Notes: generated by a model not told the origin, from the sequence alone. 64,000 nucleotides of DNA from Streptococcus sanguinis (GCA_013378335.1 CP040556.1:992001-1056000), one strand, 5' to 3'. Positions 17,033 through 28,584 are shown, counted from the stretch's first letter. A program made the numbers and translations.

Positions 17033-18315
17033 ATGAGTCAAGATGTTAAGTATGATGTGCATGATATGCCAAAGCCAGGTTTGCTTTTAGGACTATCCTT
17101 TCAGCACTTGTTCGCCATGTTCGGGGCGACAGTCTTGGTACCGATTCTGGTGGGAATTGACCCAGCGGTGGCCCTCTTTTCCAGCGGTTTGGGACACTGG
17201 CCCATCTGACTGTTACCAAGTATAAGATTCCGGCCTACATGGGTTCCAGCTTTGCTTATATCGCAGCCATGCAGATGCTGATGAAGACTGATGGCATCGG
17301 AGCGGTTGCACAGGGAGCCATCACCGGTGGTTTGGTTTATTTCATTGTAGCACTGATTGTTAAGTTTGCTGGCAATGCTTGGATTGACAAGGTGCTGCCG
17401 CCAGTAGTAGTTGGCCCCATCATCATGGTCATCGGTCTGAGCCTGGCTGGAACAGCTGTTAGCGATGTGATGAACAAGACTGCAGCTAATGGCGAAAAGG
17501 TTTATGATTTGACCTATTTCATTATCGGTATGGTTACTCTCTTGGCAGTCATCCTCTTTAATATCTATGGTAAGAAGATTGTGGGAATTATCCCAGTCTT
17601 ACTAGGCTTGATAGTCGGCTACATCTTTAGCTTGATTCTAGGGGCTGTGACTGGTCAGGAAATTGTGTCTTTTGCCAAGGTTGGGGAAGCTTCTTGGTTC
17701 CACCTTCCGCCTATGAGTCTGCCTTTCTTGGACTACGATGTGAAATTTTATCCTAGTGCGATTTTAACCATGGCGCCTATCGCCTTTGTAACCATGACAG
17801 AACACTTCGGGCATGTCATGGTACTGAATAGCTTGACAGGCAAGGATTTCTTCAAGGATCCAGGTCTAGACAAGACCTTGACTGGTGATGGTCTGGCTCA
17901 GATTATTGCAGGGCTTTTCGGAGCACCGCCCGTGACTAGCTATGGAGAGAATATCGGAGTCATGGCGCTCAATAAAATCTACAGCGTCTATGTCATTGCA
18001 GGTGCAGCAGTGCTGGCTATTGTCATGAGCTTTGTGGGCAAGGTCTCAGCCCTGCTCCAATCCATCCCGAGTCCTGTGCTGGGTGGTATTTCCATCGCTC
18101 TCTTTGGGGTAATTGCTTCGAGCGGTCTCAAAATTCTGATCGAAGCACAGACCAACTTTGACAATAAAAAGAATCTCTTGATTGCCAGTGTCATCTTGGT
18201 ATCTGGTATCGGTGGTCTGACCTTGCAGCTGTCGGGTCTGCAAATCTCAGGAGTTGCCTTGTCAACTATTCTGGGAATTGTCCTCTATCTTGTCCTGCCT
18301 GAGCCCAAGGATTGA
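17033..18315 (+). pseudogene. uraA: Uracil permease, frameshifted as read
   Basis: The N-terminus ([20 protein letters not shown], then [19 protein letters not shown]) starts 8 bases after pyrR. The frame breaks at the three-G run 17191-17193 and meets a TGA a few codons later. One added G gives [21 protein letters not shown] and continues cleanly to 18315. The restored protein is 427 residues with the nucleobase-cation-symporter-2 signature around AFVTMTEHFGHV. UraA imports uracil by proton symport, consistent with its place in a uracil-salvage and synthesis operon. As read only the 358-residue C-terminal part from ATG 17239 is open. Confidence 0.9.
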
Positions 18316-18422
18316 GCTAGGCGATAAATCATTAACTTTCGTACAAAAATAGCTTGCTCTCAGAGCGACTTTACTTGCAGCACTCTGGAAGCCCTCATTC
18401 TTTCATAAAGGAGAATTACATC

Positions 18423-19340
18423 ATGTCATCCAATCAAATCGCTCTTAAGAACCTTGTTTCTATGGAAACTCTGTCAAATGAAGAAGTTATGGCGCTGATT
18501 AAACGCGGAATCGAATTTAAAAATGGCGCTAAAGTCCATTATGATGAGCAGCATATCGTGTCTAACCTCTTCTTTGAACCTTCTACGCGGACACACAAGG
18601 CCTTTGAGGTAGCAGAGTTGAAGTTAGGCTGCGATCTTCTGGACTTTGATGTCAAGACCAGCTCGGTCAATAAAGGAGAAACCTTGTATGACACAATCCT
18701 GACTATGTCTGCCCTTGGCGTCGATGTTTGTGTCATTCGCCACCCAGAGGTGGACTATTACAAAGAGCTAGTTGAAAGCCCAACCATTACGACTTCTATC
18801 GTAAACGGAGGAGACGGTTCTGGTCAGCATCCTAGCCAGAGCTTGCTGGACCTGATGACCATTTATCAAGAGTTTGGTCGCTTTGAAGGACTCAAGGTTG
18901 CGATTGCTGGTGACTTGGATCATTCGCGCGTGGCTAAGTCAAATATGCAGATTCTCAAGCGCTTGGGAGCAGAGCTCTACTTTGCAGGTCCGGAAGAATG
19001 GCGGAGCCAGGAGTTTGCGGACTATGGTAAATTTGTCACCATTGATGAGGTGATTGATCAAGTGGATGTCATGATGTTCCTGCGCGTGCAGCATGAGCGC
19101 CATGACTACGAGTCCATCTTTTCTAAAGAAAATTACCACAGACTGCATGGTCTGACTCAAGAGCGTTATGACCGCATGAAAGATACAGCAATTCTGATGC
19201 ATCCGGCTCCAGTTAACCGTGATGTAGAAATTGCGGATCACTTGGTCGAAGCGCCAAAATCACGTATCGTTGAACAAATGACCAACGGCGTCTTTGTCAG
19301 AATGGCTATTATCGAAGCAGTTCTGAAAGGTCGTCAATAA
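18423..19340 (+). CDS. pyrB: Aspartate carbamoyltransferase catalytic subunit
   Basis: The 305-residue enzyme joins carbamoyl phosphate and aspartate, the committed step of pyrimidine synthesis. The carbamoyl-phosphate loop FFEPSTRTH is at about 49-57, [11 protein letters not shown] lies near 126-136, and [10 protein letters not shown] follows near 260. The start follows AAGGAG; an in-frame frame opening at 18354 is upstream of that site. No regulatory PyrI subunit is present, as usual in Gram-positive bacteria. Confidence 0.97.
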   Translation: MSSNQIALKNLVSMETLSNEEVMALIKRGIEFKNGAKVHYDEQHIVSNLFFEPSTRTHKAFEVAELKLGCDLLDFDVKTSSVNKGETLYDTILTMSALGVDVCVIRHPEVDYYKELVESPTITTSIVNGGDGSGQHPSQSLLDLMTIYQEFGRFEGLKVAIAGDLDHSRVAKSNMQILKRLGAELYFAGPEEWRSQEFADYGKFVTIDEVIDQVDVMMFLRVQHERHDYESIFSKENYHRLHGLTQERYDRMKDTAILMHPAPVNRDVEIADHLVEAPKSRIVEQMTNGVFVRMAIIEAVLKGRQ

Positions 19341-19356
19341 TCTCGGACAGTAGGCC

Positions 19357-19393
19357 GGGAGTGGGTGAAGCTATGTGAAGCAATCCCACTCCC
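19357..19393 (+). other. Intergenic hairpin between pyrB and carA
   Basis: A perfect 9-bp stem GGGAGTGGG/CCCACTCCC encloses a 19-base loop. The following sequence is TATTATTATATTTT rather than a clean T-run, so it may be a weak terminator or an mRNA-processing element that tunes carAB relative to pyrB. Confidence 0.6.
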
Positions 19394-19454
19394 TATTATT
19401 ATATTTTGATGTGGAGGGTCGACAGGCAGTCTGCATCTTGGACAGGAGGGAACA

Positions 19455-20531
19455 ATGGCAAAGAGACTTTTAATATTAGAAAATGGCATGATTTTTGAAG
19501 GGGAAGCTTTTGGAGCGGATCTTTTTGTAACAGGGGAAATCGTCTTTAACACAGGCATGACAGGCTATCAGGAATCGATTACGGACCAGTCTTACAATGG
19601 CCAGATTTTGACCTTTACCTATCCTTTGGTTGGAAATTATGGTGTCAACCGGGACGACTATGAATCCATTCTGCCGACCTGTAAGGGAGTGGTAGTCTAT
19701 GAGTATGCACGTCGTGCCAGCAACTGGCGCCAGCAATTGTCTTTGGATGAGTTCCTCAAAATCAAGAAGATACCAGGAATTTCGGGAATTGATACAAGGG
19801 CACTAACCAAGATTATCCGCCAGCATGGAACCATGCGGGCGACCATTGCTAATGCAGAGGATAGCATAGAGCATCTGCAAGACCAGCTGCAGGCGACTGT
19901 TCTGCCGACTGATAATATCAAGCAGGTTTCTACCAAGCAAGCCTATCCAGCTCCGGGAACGGGTCGCAGCGTGGTATTGGTGGACTTTGGTTTGAAGCAT
20001 TCTATCCTGCGGGAGTTAGCCAAACGCAACTGCAGCGTGACAGTGGTGCCTTATGATACCAGCGCTGAGGAAATTCTCCAGCTCAATCCTGACGGCGTCA
20101 TGCTCTCAAATGGCCCGGGCAATCCGGAAGATGTGCCGGAGGCTCTGGACATGATTCGTGGTGTTCAGGGCAAGATTCCAATTTTCGGAATCTGTATGGG
20201 ACATCAGCTCTTCTCCATGGCTAACGGTGCTAAGACGCATAAGATGAAGTTCGGCCACCGTGGTTTCAACCATGCGGTGCGTGAGATTGCGACAGGCCGA
20301 GTTGACTTTACCAGTCAAAATCACGGCTATGCAGTCAGCCGTGAGGATTTGCCGGAATGCCTGATTGTGACTCATGAAGAAATCAATGATAAGTCTGTCG
20401 AAGGTGTGCGCCATCGGGATTATCCTGCCTTTTCTGTGCAGTTCCACCCGGATGCTGCGCCGGGACCGCATGATGCAGACTATCTCTTTGATGAGTTTAT
20501 GGAAATGATGGATGCCCATCAGGCTTACTAG
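19455..20531 (+). CDS. carA: Carbamoyl-phosphate synthase small (glutaminase) subunit
   Basis: This 358-residue subunit hydrolyses glutamine and channels ammonia to CarB. The N-terminal CarA domain runs to about 170. The class I glutaminase domain follows, with the nucleophilic cysteine in IFGICMGHQ and the catalytic histidine in [10 protein letters not shown] near the end. AGGAGGG precedes the ATG. carB begins 24 bases after its stop. Confidence 0.97.
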   Translation: MAKRLLILENGMIFEGEAFGADLFVTGEIVFNTGMTGYQESITDQSYNGQILTFTYPLVGNYGVNRDDYESILPTCKGVVVYEYARRASNWRQQLSLDEFLKIKKIPGISGIDTRALTKIIRQHGTMRATIANAEDSIEHLQDQLQATVLPTDNIKQVSTKQAYPAPGTGRSVVLVDFGLKHSILRELAKRNCSVTVVPYDTSAEEILQLNPDGVMLSNGPGNPEDVPEALDMIRGVQGKIPIFGICMGHQLFSMANGAKTHKMKFGHRGFNHAVREIATGRVDFTSQNHGYAVSREDLPECLIVTHEEINDKSVEGVRHRDYPAFSVQFHPDAAPGPHDADYLFDEFMEMMDAHQAY

Positions 20532-20554
20532 GAAGCAAGATTGAGAGGTGCACT

Positions 20555-23500
20555 ATGCCAAAACGTAAAGATATTCAGAAAATTATGGTCATTGGTTCTG
20601 GTCCTATCGTCATCGGCCAGGCAGCGGAATTTGACTATGCTGGAACCCAGGCCTGCCTGTCTTTGAAAGAAGAGGGCTACAGTGTTGTCTTGGTTAATTC
20701 TAACCCAGCGACCATCATGACGGACAAGGAAATTGCAGACCGGGTTTATATCGAGCCTATCACGCTGGAGTTTGTTGCGAGGATATTGCGTAAGGAGCGG
20801 CCAGATGCTCTTCTGCCTACTTTGGGCGGCCAGACCGGACTCAATATGGCCATGGAATTATCCAAGTCAGGGCTTTTAGAAGAGCTGGGAGTAGAACTCT
20901 TAGGGACCAAGTTATCGGCCATTGACCAAGCGGAAGACCGAGACCTTTTCAAGCAGCTGATGGAAGAGCTAGGCCAGCCCATCCCTGAGTCAGAGATTGT
21001 CAATACAGTTGATGAAGCACTGGAATTTGCGGCTGGCATCGGCTATCCAGTCATTGTCCGTCCGGCATTTACACTGGGAGGAACTGGGGGCGGTATCTGT
21101 AGCAATGAAGAAGAGCTGCAGGAAATCGCAGAAAACGGCCTCAAACTTTCTCCTGTTACTCAGTGTCTGATCGAGCGCTCCATAGCAGGCTTTAAGGAAA
21201 TCGAATATGAAGTCATGCGGGATGGCGCCGACAATGCGCTGGTCGTATGTAATATGGAAAACTTTGACCCAGTTGGTATCCACACAGGGGATTCTATCGT
21301 CTTTGCACCTAGTCAGACTATCTCAGACTATGAATACCAGATGCTACGGGACGCCAGTCTCAAGATTATCCGTGCGCTGAAGATTGAGGGCGGCTGTAAT
21401 GTGCAGCTGGCTCTGGACCCGCATAGTTTCAAATACTATGTCATCGAGGTCAATCCGCGGGTTTCCCGCTCATCAGCTTTAGCCTCTAAGGCGACTGGCT
21501 ATCCGATTGCCAAGCTTGCGGCGAAAATCGCAGTCGGGCTTACATTGGATGAAATCATCAATCCGGTAACAGGCTCTACCTATGCTATGTTTGAGCCGGC
21601 TCTGGACTATGTGGTCGCTAAAATTCCACGCTTTCCATTTGATAAATTCGAGCAGGGTGAGCGCCGTCTGGGAACCCAGATGAAGGCGACAGGTGAAGTC
21701 ATGGCTATCGGCCGCAATATTGAGGAGAGTTTGCTCAAGGCTTGCCGTTCTCTTGAAGTTGGTGCAGACCACAACGAGCTGCCTGCTCTCAGTCAAGTAA
21801 GCGATGATGAGCTGATGAGGAAGATTGTCAAGGCGCAAGACGACCGGCTTTTCTATATCTCAGAGGCTATTCGCCGTGGTTACAGTCCGGATGAAATTGC
21901 CGAGCTGACCAAGATAGATGTCTTTTTCCTGGATAAGCTGCTCCACATTTACGAAATCGAACAGGAACTGGGCAGTCATATCGGAGATAGTTATGTGCTT
22001 AAGAAAGCCAAACAAAATGGCTTTGCGGATACTAAGATTGCTGCCTTGTGGGACATGACAGCTGAGCAGGTGCGTCGCATCCGGCAGGAGCAGAAGATTG
22101 TTCCAGTTTACAAGATGGTGGATACCTGTGCTGCTGAGTTCGAGTCTGCGACGCCATATTTCTACTCCACCTATGGTTTTGAAAATGAATCTGTCAAATC
22201 CAGAAAGGAATCAGTTCTGGTGCTGGGCTCAGGTCCTATCCGAATCGGTCAAGGGGTCGAGTTTGACTATGCGACCGTTCATTCTGTAAAGGCTATTCAG
22301 GCAGCTGGTTATGAAGCGATTATCATGAACAGTAATCCAGAGACTGTATCGACTGACTTTTCTGTCTCTGACAAGCTCTATTTTGAGCCACTGACCTTTG
22401 AAGATGTCATGAATGTCATTGAGCTGGAGCAGCCTAAGGGGGTTATCGTTCAGTTTGGCGGGCAGACAGCCATTAATCTGGCAGAGCCTTTGTCCAAGGC
22501 TGGTGTGAAGATTTTAGGCACTCAAGTAGCGGACTTGGATCGAGCTGAGGACCGGGATCTATTTGAGCAAGCTCTGAAGGAGCTGGATATTCCGCAGCCG
22601 CCAGGTCAGACGGCCACTAATGAAGAGGAGGCAGTAGAGGCTGCTCGTAAGATTGGCTTCCCCGTTCTGGTGCGGCCTTCCTATGTCTTGGGTGGCCGTG
22701 CCATGGAAATCGTAGAAAACGAAGCGGATCTACGCTCTTATATGAGAACAGCGGTCAAGGCCAGTCCAGACCATCCGGTTTTGGTCGATTCTTACATTGT
22801 TGGGGATGAGTGCGAAGTGGATGCCATTTCTGATGGCCGTCAGGTCTTGATTCCAGGGATTATGGAGCATATTGAGCGGGCAGGGGTTCACTCAGGGGAT
22901 TCAATGGCGGCTTATCCGCCACAAACTTTATCTCAGAAAGTCAAGGATACTATTGTAGACTATACCAAACGTTTGGCTCTGGGACTGAACTGTATCGGCA
23001 TGATGAATATTCAGTTCGTCATCAAAGATGAGCAGGTCTATGTCATTGAGGTCAATCCGCGTGCCAGCCGGACTGTTCCTTTCTTGTCCAAGGTGACCGA
23101 TATTCCGATGGCGCAAGTAGCGACTCGTTTGATTCTTGGGGAAGCTTGGCAGAGCTGGGCTATGAAGATGGTCTCCATCCAGAAAGTTCCATGGTTCATA
23201 TCAAGGCGCCGGTCTTCTCCTTTACCAAGCTAGCGAAGGTTGACAGTCTTTTGGGACCTGAGATGAAGTCTACCGGCGAAGTCATGGGCAGTGACCGCAC
23301 TTTGGAAAAAGCGCTCTACAAGGCTTTTGAGGCTTCCTATCTCCATCTGCCAAACTTTGGAAATGTCGTCTTTACTATTGCAGATGATAGCAAGGAAGAA
23401 GCCTTGCAGCTGGCTCAGCGTTTTGCCAATATTGGCTATGGTATCTGGGCAACAAAGGGAACAGCCTCTTATTTTGAAAATCACGGCCTACACGTCCGTC

Positions 23501-23733
23501 TGGTGGAAAAAATCGGCAGTGATGATCACAAGGACATCCCAGCCTATATCCGCAAGAGCAAGATTCAAGCTATTATCAACACAGTCGGAACCAAGCGGAC
23601 AGCAGATAAGCATGGCCAAATTATCCGCAGCTCAGCTATTGAGCACGGAGTGCCCCTCTTCACAGCCTTGGACACGGCCGATGCCATGCTGAAAGTGCTG
23701 GAAAGCCGTAGTTTCACTACAGAGGCGATATAG
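20555..23733 (+). pseudogene. carB: Carbamoyl-phosphate synthase large subunit, frameshifted as read
   Basis: The gene has the expected two ATP-grasp halves ([17 protein letters not shown] at the start and [17 protein letters not shown] in the second half) and the C-terminal MGS-like regulatory domain. The frame breaks at the two-A run 23142-23143 (GGGGAAGCTTGG). One added A gives [15 protein letters not shown] and a 1059-residue protein, the normal length. As read, the first frame ends at 23233 with a spurious tail, and the MGS part is in another frame. An organism with this operon is unlikely to carry a true carB null by a single homopolymer slip, so error is the better explanation. Confidence 0.95.
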
Positions 23734-23751
23734 AGCTGGAGTTTTCAGTTC

Positions 23752-23773
23752 CAGATTGTCATTTGACAGTCTG
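23752..23773 (+). other. Short hairpin after carB
   Basis: CAGATTGTC/GACAGTCTG with loop ATTT (one G-U pair). There is no T-run after it; it may stabilise the mRNA 3' end. Confidence 0.4.
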
Positions 23774-23886
23774 AAAAGTAATCTCATACAGTTAAGCTTG
23801 AAAAATGCATCTGTCCAATCTTATTCTATACTTGAATAGTCATAATAAATAACCGTTCAGATATATTGGAATTAAAAGCAAACAAA

Positions 23887-23926
23887 GGAAGTGGGAAAGA
23901 ATCCTACCTCCTTTTTTCTTTATTTT
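23887..23926 (+). terminator. Terminator of the pyrimidine operon
   Basis: A 10-bp stem GGAAGTGGGA/TCCTACCTCC (one mismatch, one G-U) with loop AAGAA, followed by TTTTTTCTTTATTTT. Confidence 0.75.
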
Positions 23927-23936
23927 CTTAAAAAAC

Positions 23937-23965
23937 TTGACAAAGAAGTTGACAAAGTGTATGAT
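23937..23965 (+). promoter_or_regulatory. Promoter of the adcAII-pht operon
   Basis: TTGACA (23937-23942), 17 bp, TATGAT (23960-23965). A second TTGACA at 23949 is too close to the -10 to be used. Confidence 0.8.
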
Positions 23966-23966
23966 A

Positions 23967-23990
23967 TTAACCAGTTAATAAACCGGTTAA
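23967..23990 (+). promoter_or_regulatory. AdcR-type zinc operators upstream of adcAII
   Basis: TTAACCAGTTAA (23967-23978) matches TTAACYRGTTAA perfectly and starts one base after the -10. TAAACCGGTTAA (23979-23990) abuts it with one mismatch. Confidence 0.9.
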
Positions 23991-24010
23991 TAATTAGTTA
24001 AGGAGATATT

Positions 24011-24949
24011 ATGAAACGAGCTTTAAAAATCTCAGCTTGTCTTAGCCTGCTGGCCCTGGCCTTGTGTCTCTGGGCTTGTCAGTCTCAAAAGGAATCCAGT
24101 CCATCCAGTTCGTCGCAAGGATTGAGGATTGTAACCAGCTTTTATCCTATTTACTCCATGGTTAAGGCTATATCGGGCGATCAGAATGATGTGCGCATGA
24201 TTCAGTCTAGCAGTGGTATTCATGATTTTGAGCCTTCAGCCAATGACGTGGCGGCCATCTATGATGCAGATGTCTTTGTCTATCACTCACGGACTTTGGA
24301 GTCCTGGGCTGGAGAGCTGAATCCTAGTCTCAAGAATTCCAAGGTTCAAGTCCTTGAGGCTTCACAGGGTATGGAGCTGGATCGAGTCGCTGGCTTAGAA
24401 GATGTCCAAGCGGGAGAGGGAGTGGATGAGAAGACGCTCTATGACCCCCATACCTGGCTGGATCCTCAGAAGGCTTCGGAGGAAGCCCAGATTATCGCCG
24501 ATAGGCTGTCAGAGTTGGATAGTGACCATCGGGATACTTATCAGACCAATGCCCGAAAATTTCAAGAAGAGGCCAAGGAGCTGACAGAACGCTATCAGAA
24601 GATTTTTGATAAAGTGCCCAACAAGACCTTTGTCACCCAGCATACAGCCTTTTCTTATCTAGCCAAGCGCTTCGGGCTGACTCAGCTGGGCATTGCTGGT
24701 ATTTCACCGGAGCAGGAGCCTAGCCCACGCCAGCTGACAGAAATAGAAGACTTTGTCAAGGAGCACCAGGTCAAGACCATTTTTGTGGAAAGCAATGCTT
24801 CTTCCAAAGTGGCTCAAACCTTGGTCAAGGCGACCGGTGTACAAATCAAGGAGCTGAATCCTCTGGAAGCAGACCCGGCCAATCAACTATCTTATTTAGA
24901 AAATTTAGAAAAAAATTTAGCCGTTTTAGCTAAAGATTTGAAAGGATAA
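24011..24949 (+). CDS. adcAII: Zinc-binding lipoprotein AdcAII (Lmb-like)
   Basis: This 312-residue cluster A-I solute-binding protein captures zinc for the AdcBC ABC transporter. The lipoprotein signal ends WAC with lipidated C23. Zinc-site residues are visible: His in SGIHDFEPSAND (about 73-75), His in YDPHTWLDP, His in VTQHTAFSYL, and a glutamate in FVESNAS. It lacks the long His-rich loop and C-terminal ZinT domain of AdcA, which identifies the AdcAII/Lmb branch. It is co-transcribed with the Pht-like gene 9 bases downstream, the standard streptococcal arrangement. Confidence 0.93.
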   Translation: MKRALKISACLSLLALALCLWACQSQKESSPSSSSQGLRIVTSFYPIYSMVKAISGDQNDVRMIQSSSGIHDFEPSANDVAAIYDADVFVYHSRTLESWAGELNPSLKNSKVQVLEASQGMELDRVAGLEDVQAGEGVDEKTLYDPHTWLDPQKASEEAQIIADRLSELDSDHRDTYQTNARKFQEEAKELTERYQKIFDKVPNKTFVTQHTAFSYLAKRFGLTQLGIAGISPEQEPSPRQLTEIEDFVKEHQVKTIFVESNASSKVAQTLVKATGVQIKELNPLEADPANQLSYLENLEKNLAVLAKDLKG

Positions 24950-24958
24950 AGGAAAACC

Positions 24959-27900
24959 ATGAAAAAGAAATATTTCCTTGCTTCAGCTGCCGTATTAGCT
25001 CTTGGTCTCGGAACTTACGGGCTTATCCAATGGCAAGCTCAGCCCCGACCTCAGACCAAAGATAACAAAGTAGCCTATATTGAGGATAAGACTTCGGGTG
25101 ACAAGACGGATAAAAATTTGACATCTGACCAAATCAATGATGAGGAAGGTATTGAAGCAGAGCAGATTGTCGTGAAAATCACGGATCAGGGCTACGTCAC
25201 TTCCCATGGAGACCATTATCATTACTTTGATGGGAAAGTGCCTTTTGATGCCATTATCAGCGAAGAGTTGATTATCCGAGATCCTAACTACACGCTGCAG
25301 GAAGCAGATATAGTCAATGAGGTCAAGGATGGTTATATCATTAAGGTGGAGGGGAAGTATTATCTCTACCTCAAGGATGCCAAGCATACCAGTAATGTCC
25401 GCTCGGTAGATGAGATTGCGCGGCAGAAGAAGCTTCATAAGACCAAGGAAGAAGGCGATAGTGGCAATTCTTTCACTACAAAATCAAGCAGGACTCGCGA
25501 TTTTAGCCAGCCTAGCAAGTCCTTAGCTGCGGGAAAGACGGCAGCAGATCTTGCAGGAGTTTCTTATCAAGGCCAAGGGGGATATAGGACGAATGATGGT
25601 TATACGTTTAGTCCCTCTGATGTCATCGAGGATACTGGCGATGCTTTTATCGTGCCGCATGGCGGGCATTTTCACTATATTCCTAAGAGCGACCTGTCGC
25701 CAGCAGAATTAGCTGCGGCTCAGAGCTACTGGAATAGCAGACGGGCTGGCGGAAGGGTGAATCCGCCTAACTACGGCAGGACGATTGCTTCTTCCAATAC
25801 TTGGAATCAGAATAGTGCTGGCAATCAGGGTGGAACAGTCTCAAATCCGACTCCACAGCTGCCAAATCATTCAAAGATTGAGCAGCCAAGTCCTGGCTTA
25901 GCGGTTATTCAGCCGAGTCCGTCCAATCCGTTCCAGCCGTCTCAACCATCGAAGCCATCCTTGCCAAGTCTGCTGCAGCAACTCTATGCCCTGCCTCAAT
26001 CTCAGCGCTATCATGAAGGGGACGGAGTGGTGTTTGACCCGCTGAAAATCAGCCGTCGGACAGAAAATGGGATTGTTATCCCCCACGGAGATCACCATCA
26101 TTTCATTCCTTATGACAAGCTGTCAGACTTGGAAGCGAAGATTGCCCGCTTGATTCCTATAGGTTATACCTATCAGCCGCTGGGAGATCCTCTGCAATCT
26201 TTGAAGCCTCAGCTACCATCACAGCCTGATCACGACCATGGTTTTCATGCGGAGGCTGTCATTGGCAAGGACGATCAAGGCTACATGGTATCGCATGGAG
26301 ATCATGCTCATTACTTTTACAAGAAAGACTTGACTGCTGAGCAGATTCAAGCAGCAGAGAAAGTCTTGGCCAAGCAGCAGCCCACAAAACCGTCTGTAGC
26401 AGTCAATGACGCTGAACGCTATTCACGCGATGCCAGCGATGAGGAAAAGATTGCTTATATCTCCCAAACCTATGGCGTTCCCAAGGAAGCGGTTCGCATC
26501 TCAAATGGCTTCTTTGTCTTTAATAACCCTGACCAAGCCTATGATCCGACTCATATCCACCCCTATGCTGTCCGCAAGGAGCATGTTCGCATTCCTCTGG
26601 TAACGGGCAATGCAGAGCTGGACTTCATGAATGAACTCTACACAACAGCCTTGCGCTCAGGTCTTTCGCCCTACAGTCTGCAGGTAGAAGATGGTCAGTT
26701 TGTCATTCCTCATGGCGACCACAATCACTATATCAAGATCCAGTCCAAGGGAGCTGCAGAAGCCCTGAAAAATCGTCTGCCTCAGATTCAATCTAAGTAT
26801 GAGCAAGGCGATTATGATGAGACTGCTATTTTGCGAAAAGTAGAAAGCCTGAAAGCAGACAGTCAGCGTCTCTATGCCGATGATCCTCTTATGCAGCGGC
26901 GGATTGAGCTTGCTTTGGGGCAGTTCGTGGAAACCATGAATAAGCTGCCTAGTAACTCAACAGCTGGTTATCTGAACAGTCTGGATAACTTTGATAAGCA
27001 GTTTATCCATGTGGATCAGACGGTCAAGCCAATCCAAGAGACCGAGCTAGACAAGACCTATCAAGGACTTTTGGAGAGAATGAACCGACTTGACACGGAT
27101 AGTTATGGAATGAAGAAAGCTGACTTGCTGCAGCGTCTGCAAAATGCTTATGCTGGCCAGAATCATGCTGAAATGGCAGAGCTTGGACAATTACTATCCG
27201 CTTTAGAAGATTATCATGATCGGACAGGTGTCACAGCGGTTGATTATATTCGTTATTTCTACCAAGCTTTAGAGGACGGGCGTTTGAGCCCTGAGCTGCG
27301 CAGAAAAGCAGCTGGGCTGACCTTGACTCTCTATAAGTCTCAAGCCTTTATAGAAGCGACCGATCTCCAACAGCTTTTCCCCGCTCTCTATCAGACTAAG
27401 AAAGAGATTGCAGCTGCCCTTGCTAGCGATCAGCCTTCTCCGTCTTCTGAAAAGACAGAGCTAGATCAGGGTGAGCCAGATCAGCCGACCTATAAGGCCA
27501 TGATTTATGACTTTTTGAAGGGCATTTATAACGATTTTGGAACGACAGATGATAGCGAAAAGAGCACTCAAGCCCTTGTCTTCCTTGGAAAAGCGCAGGA
27601 ACTGCTTGGAGAAGTAAAGGACCAGAACAGCCGGTCAGATTATGCAGCTAAAATCTTGGAATTAGGTAAGGAGTTAAAGAGCAGCAGCTCAGACAAGCAA
27701 GCTCTGCTGGCAGCCAGTCAGAAGCTTTTGGACCAGATGAGTCGGACCATTGCTGGGCAAAAGGAAGAGCCAGCTAATACGGAAAATCAGGAAGTTTATC
27801 AGCAGCTTTATAATCTGCTCATGTCTATCCATCAGTATCTGGAAAAGAATCAAGGAAGTGAGCAGCAATACCAGCAGCTGGACCAGCTTTTTGATAAGCT

Positions 27901-28504
27901 TGGACAGAGAGCTGCTGACAAGAAAGAGCTGCTTAAGGAAATCCTGGCCTTCCAGCAGTCACTCGTCCATCCTGAGGGGGTAAGCGAGTCTCATTCTCAG
28001 CATGGGGACGATGACGGCTATCACTTTAATCTGCAGGATATGGTCGGAGCGGATGAGCAAGGCTATCGGGTAGCCCATCTGGACCACGAGCACTATATTT
28101 ACCAGAAGGACTTGTCAGAAGCCGAGCGCCAAGCAGCAGATGCCTATGCGGTGCAAAAAGGCTTTCTGAAAGCACCGGCTGAACAACCTGCTTCTGGTCA
28201 GCCAGCCAGCAGCAGTGCTCTAGATACTGCGCAAAATGGCAATCTACCTTCCGAATCTGATGCTGCAGAAGCAGCTCAAAACCAAGCTGACAAACCAGCA
28301 GAAGCTTCGGCAGCTGCAGATCCAGCTGGTCAATCAAGCTTAGCAGCGAGTTTTGGAATGACAGAGGAAGCATTCAACCAGAAATTGCAGGAGCTTTCTC
28401 AGCTCTACGGTGTCAGCTCAGAGACTTTCAGCTACAATCCAGCAAGCAAAAGCATCAGCTTTACAGGAGCTGACGGCCAACTGAAAACTGTTCAGATTAG
28501 CTAA
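24959..28504 (+). CDS. Histidine-triad surface protein (Pht/Sht family)
   Basis: The 1181-residue exported protein has an N-terminal signal or anchor segment (residues 5-25). Six HxxHxH triads occur at about 83, 234, 376, 446, 585 and 1040, each in a GY-type beta unit such as YVTSHGDHYHYF or FIVPHGGHFHYI. Proline-rich linkers fall near 275-335. A long helical region without triads spans about 600-1000 before the last triad (HLDHEH). The C-terminus is Ala/Ser-rich and ends without an LPxTG anchor. Pht proteins bind zinc and hand it to AdcAII; several also bind complement regulators. It probably partners with the adjacent lipoprotein. Confidence 0.92.
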   Translation: MKKKYFLASAAVLALGLGTYGLIQWQAQPRPQTKDNKVAYIEDKTSGDKTDKNLTSDQINDEEGIEAEQIVVKITDQGYVTSHGDHYHYFDGKVPFDAIISEELIIRDPNYTLQEADIVNEVKDGYIIKVEGKYYLYLKDAKHTSNVRSVDEIARQKKLHKTKEEGDSGNSFTTKSSRTRDFSQPSKSLAAGKTAADLAGVSYQGQGGYRTNDGYTFSPSDVIEDTGDAFIVPHGGHFHYIPKSDLSPAELAAAQSYWNSRRAGGRVNPPNYGRTIASSNTWNQNSAGNQGGTVSNPTPQLPNHSKIEQPSPGLAVIQPSPSNPFQPSQPSKPSLPSLLQQLYALPQSQRYHEGDGVVFDPLKISRRTENGIVIPHGDHHHFIPYDKLSDLEAKIARLIPIGYTYQPLGDPLQSLKPQLPSQPDHDHGFHAEAVIGKDDQGYMVSHGDHAHYFYKKDLTAEQIQAAEKVLAKQQPTKPSVAVNDAERYSRDASDEEKIAYISQTYGVPKEAVRISNGFFVFNNPDQAYDPTHIHPYAVRKEHVRIPLVTGNAELDFMNELYTTALRSGLSPYSLQVEDGQFVIPHGDHNHYIKIQSKGAAEALKNRLPQIQSKYEQGDYDETAILRKVESLKADSQRLYADDPLMQRRIELALGQFVETMNKLPSNSTAGYLNSLDNFDKQFIHVDQTVKPIQETELDKTYQGLLERMNRLDTDSYGMKKADLLQRLQNAYAGQNHAEMAELGQLLSALEDYHDRTGVTAVDYIRYFYQALEDGRLSPELRRKAAGLTLTLYKSQAFIEATDLQQLFPALYQTKKEIAAALASDQPSPSSEKTELDQGEPDQPTYKAMIYDFLKGIYNDFGTTDDSEKSTQALVFLGKAQELLGEVKDQNSRSDYAAKILELGKELKSSSSDKQALLAASQKLLDQMSRTIAGQKEEPANTENQEVYQQLYNLLMSIHQYLEKNQGSEQQYQQLDQLFDKLGQRAADKKELLKEILAFQQSLVHPEGVSESHSQHGDDDGYHFNLQDMVGADEQGYRVAHLDHEHYIYQKDLSEAERQAADAYAVQKGFLKAPAEQPASGQPASSSALDTAQNGNLPSESDAAEAAQNQADKPAEASAAADPAGQSSLAASFGMTEEAFNQKLQELSQLYGVSSETFSYNPASKSISFTGADGQLKTVQIS

Positions 28505-28531
28505 GCTTACATTTTGATGTAAAACAAGAAT

Positions 28532-28584
28532 AAAACGAATGATGAAGACCAAGCCAAGTCTAAGACCATCATTCGTTTTTGATT
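28532..28584 (+). terminator. Terminator after the adcAII-pht operon
   Basis: A perfect 13-bp stem AAAACGAATGATG/CATCATTCGTTTT with a 22-base loop, followed by TGATTTT. Confidence 0.85.

Noticed and set aside
17239..18315. A 358-residue permease starting at the internal ATG
   Set aside because: The true N-terminus is encoded in frame from 17033 once one G is restored; the short form would lack the first membrane helices.
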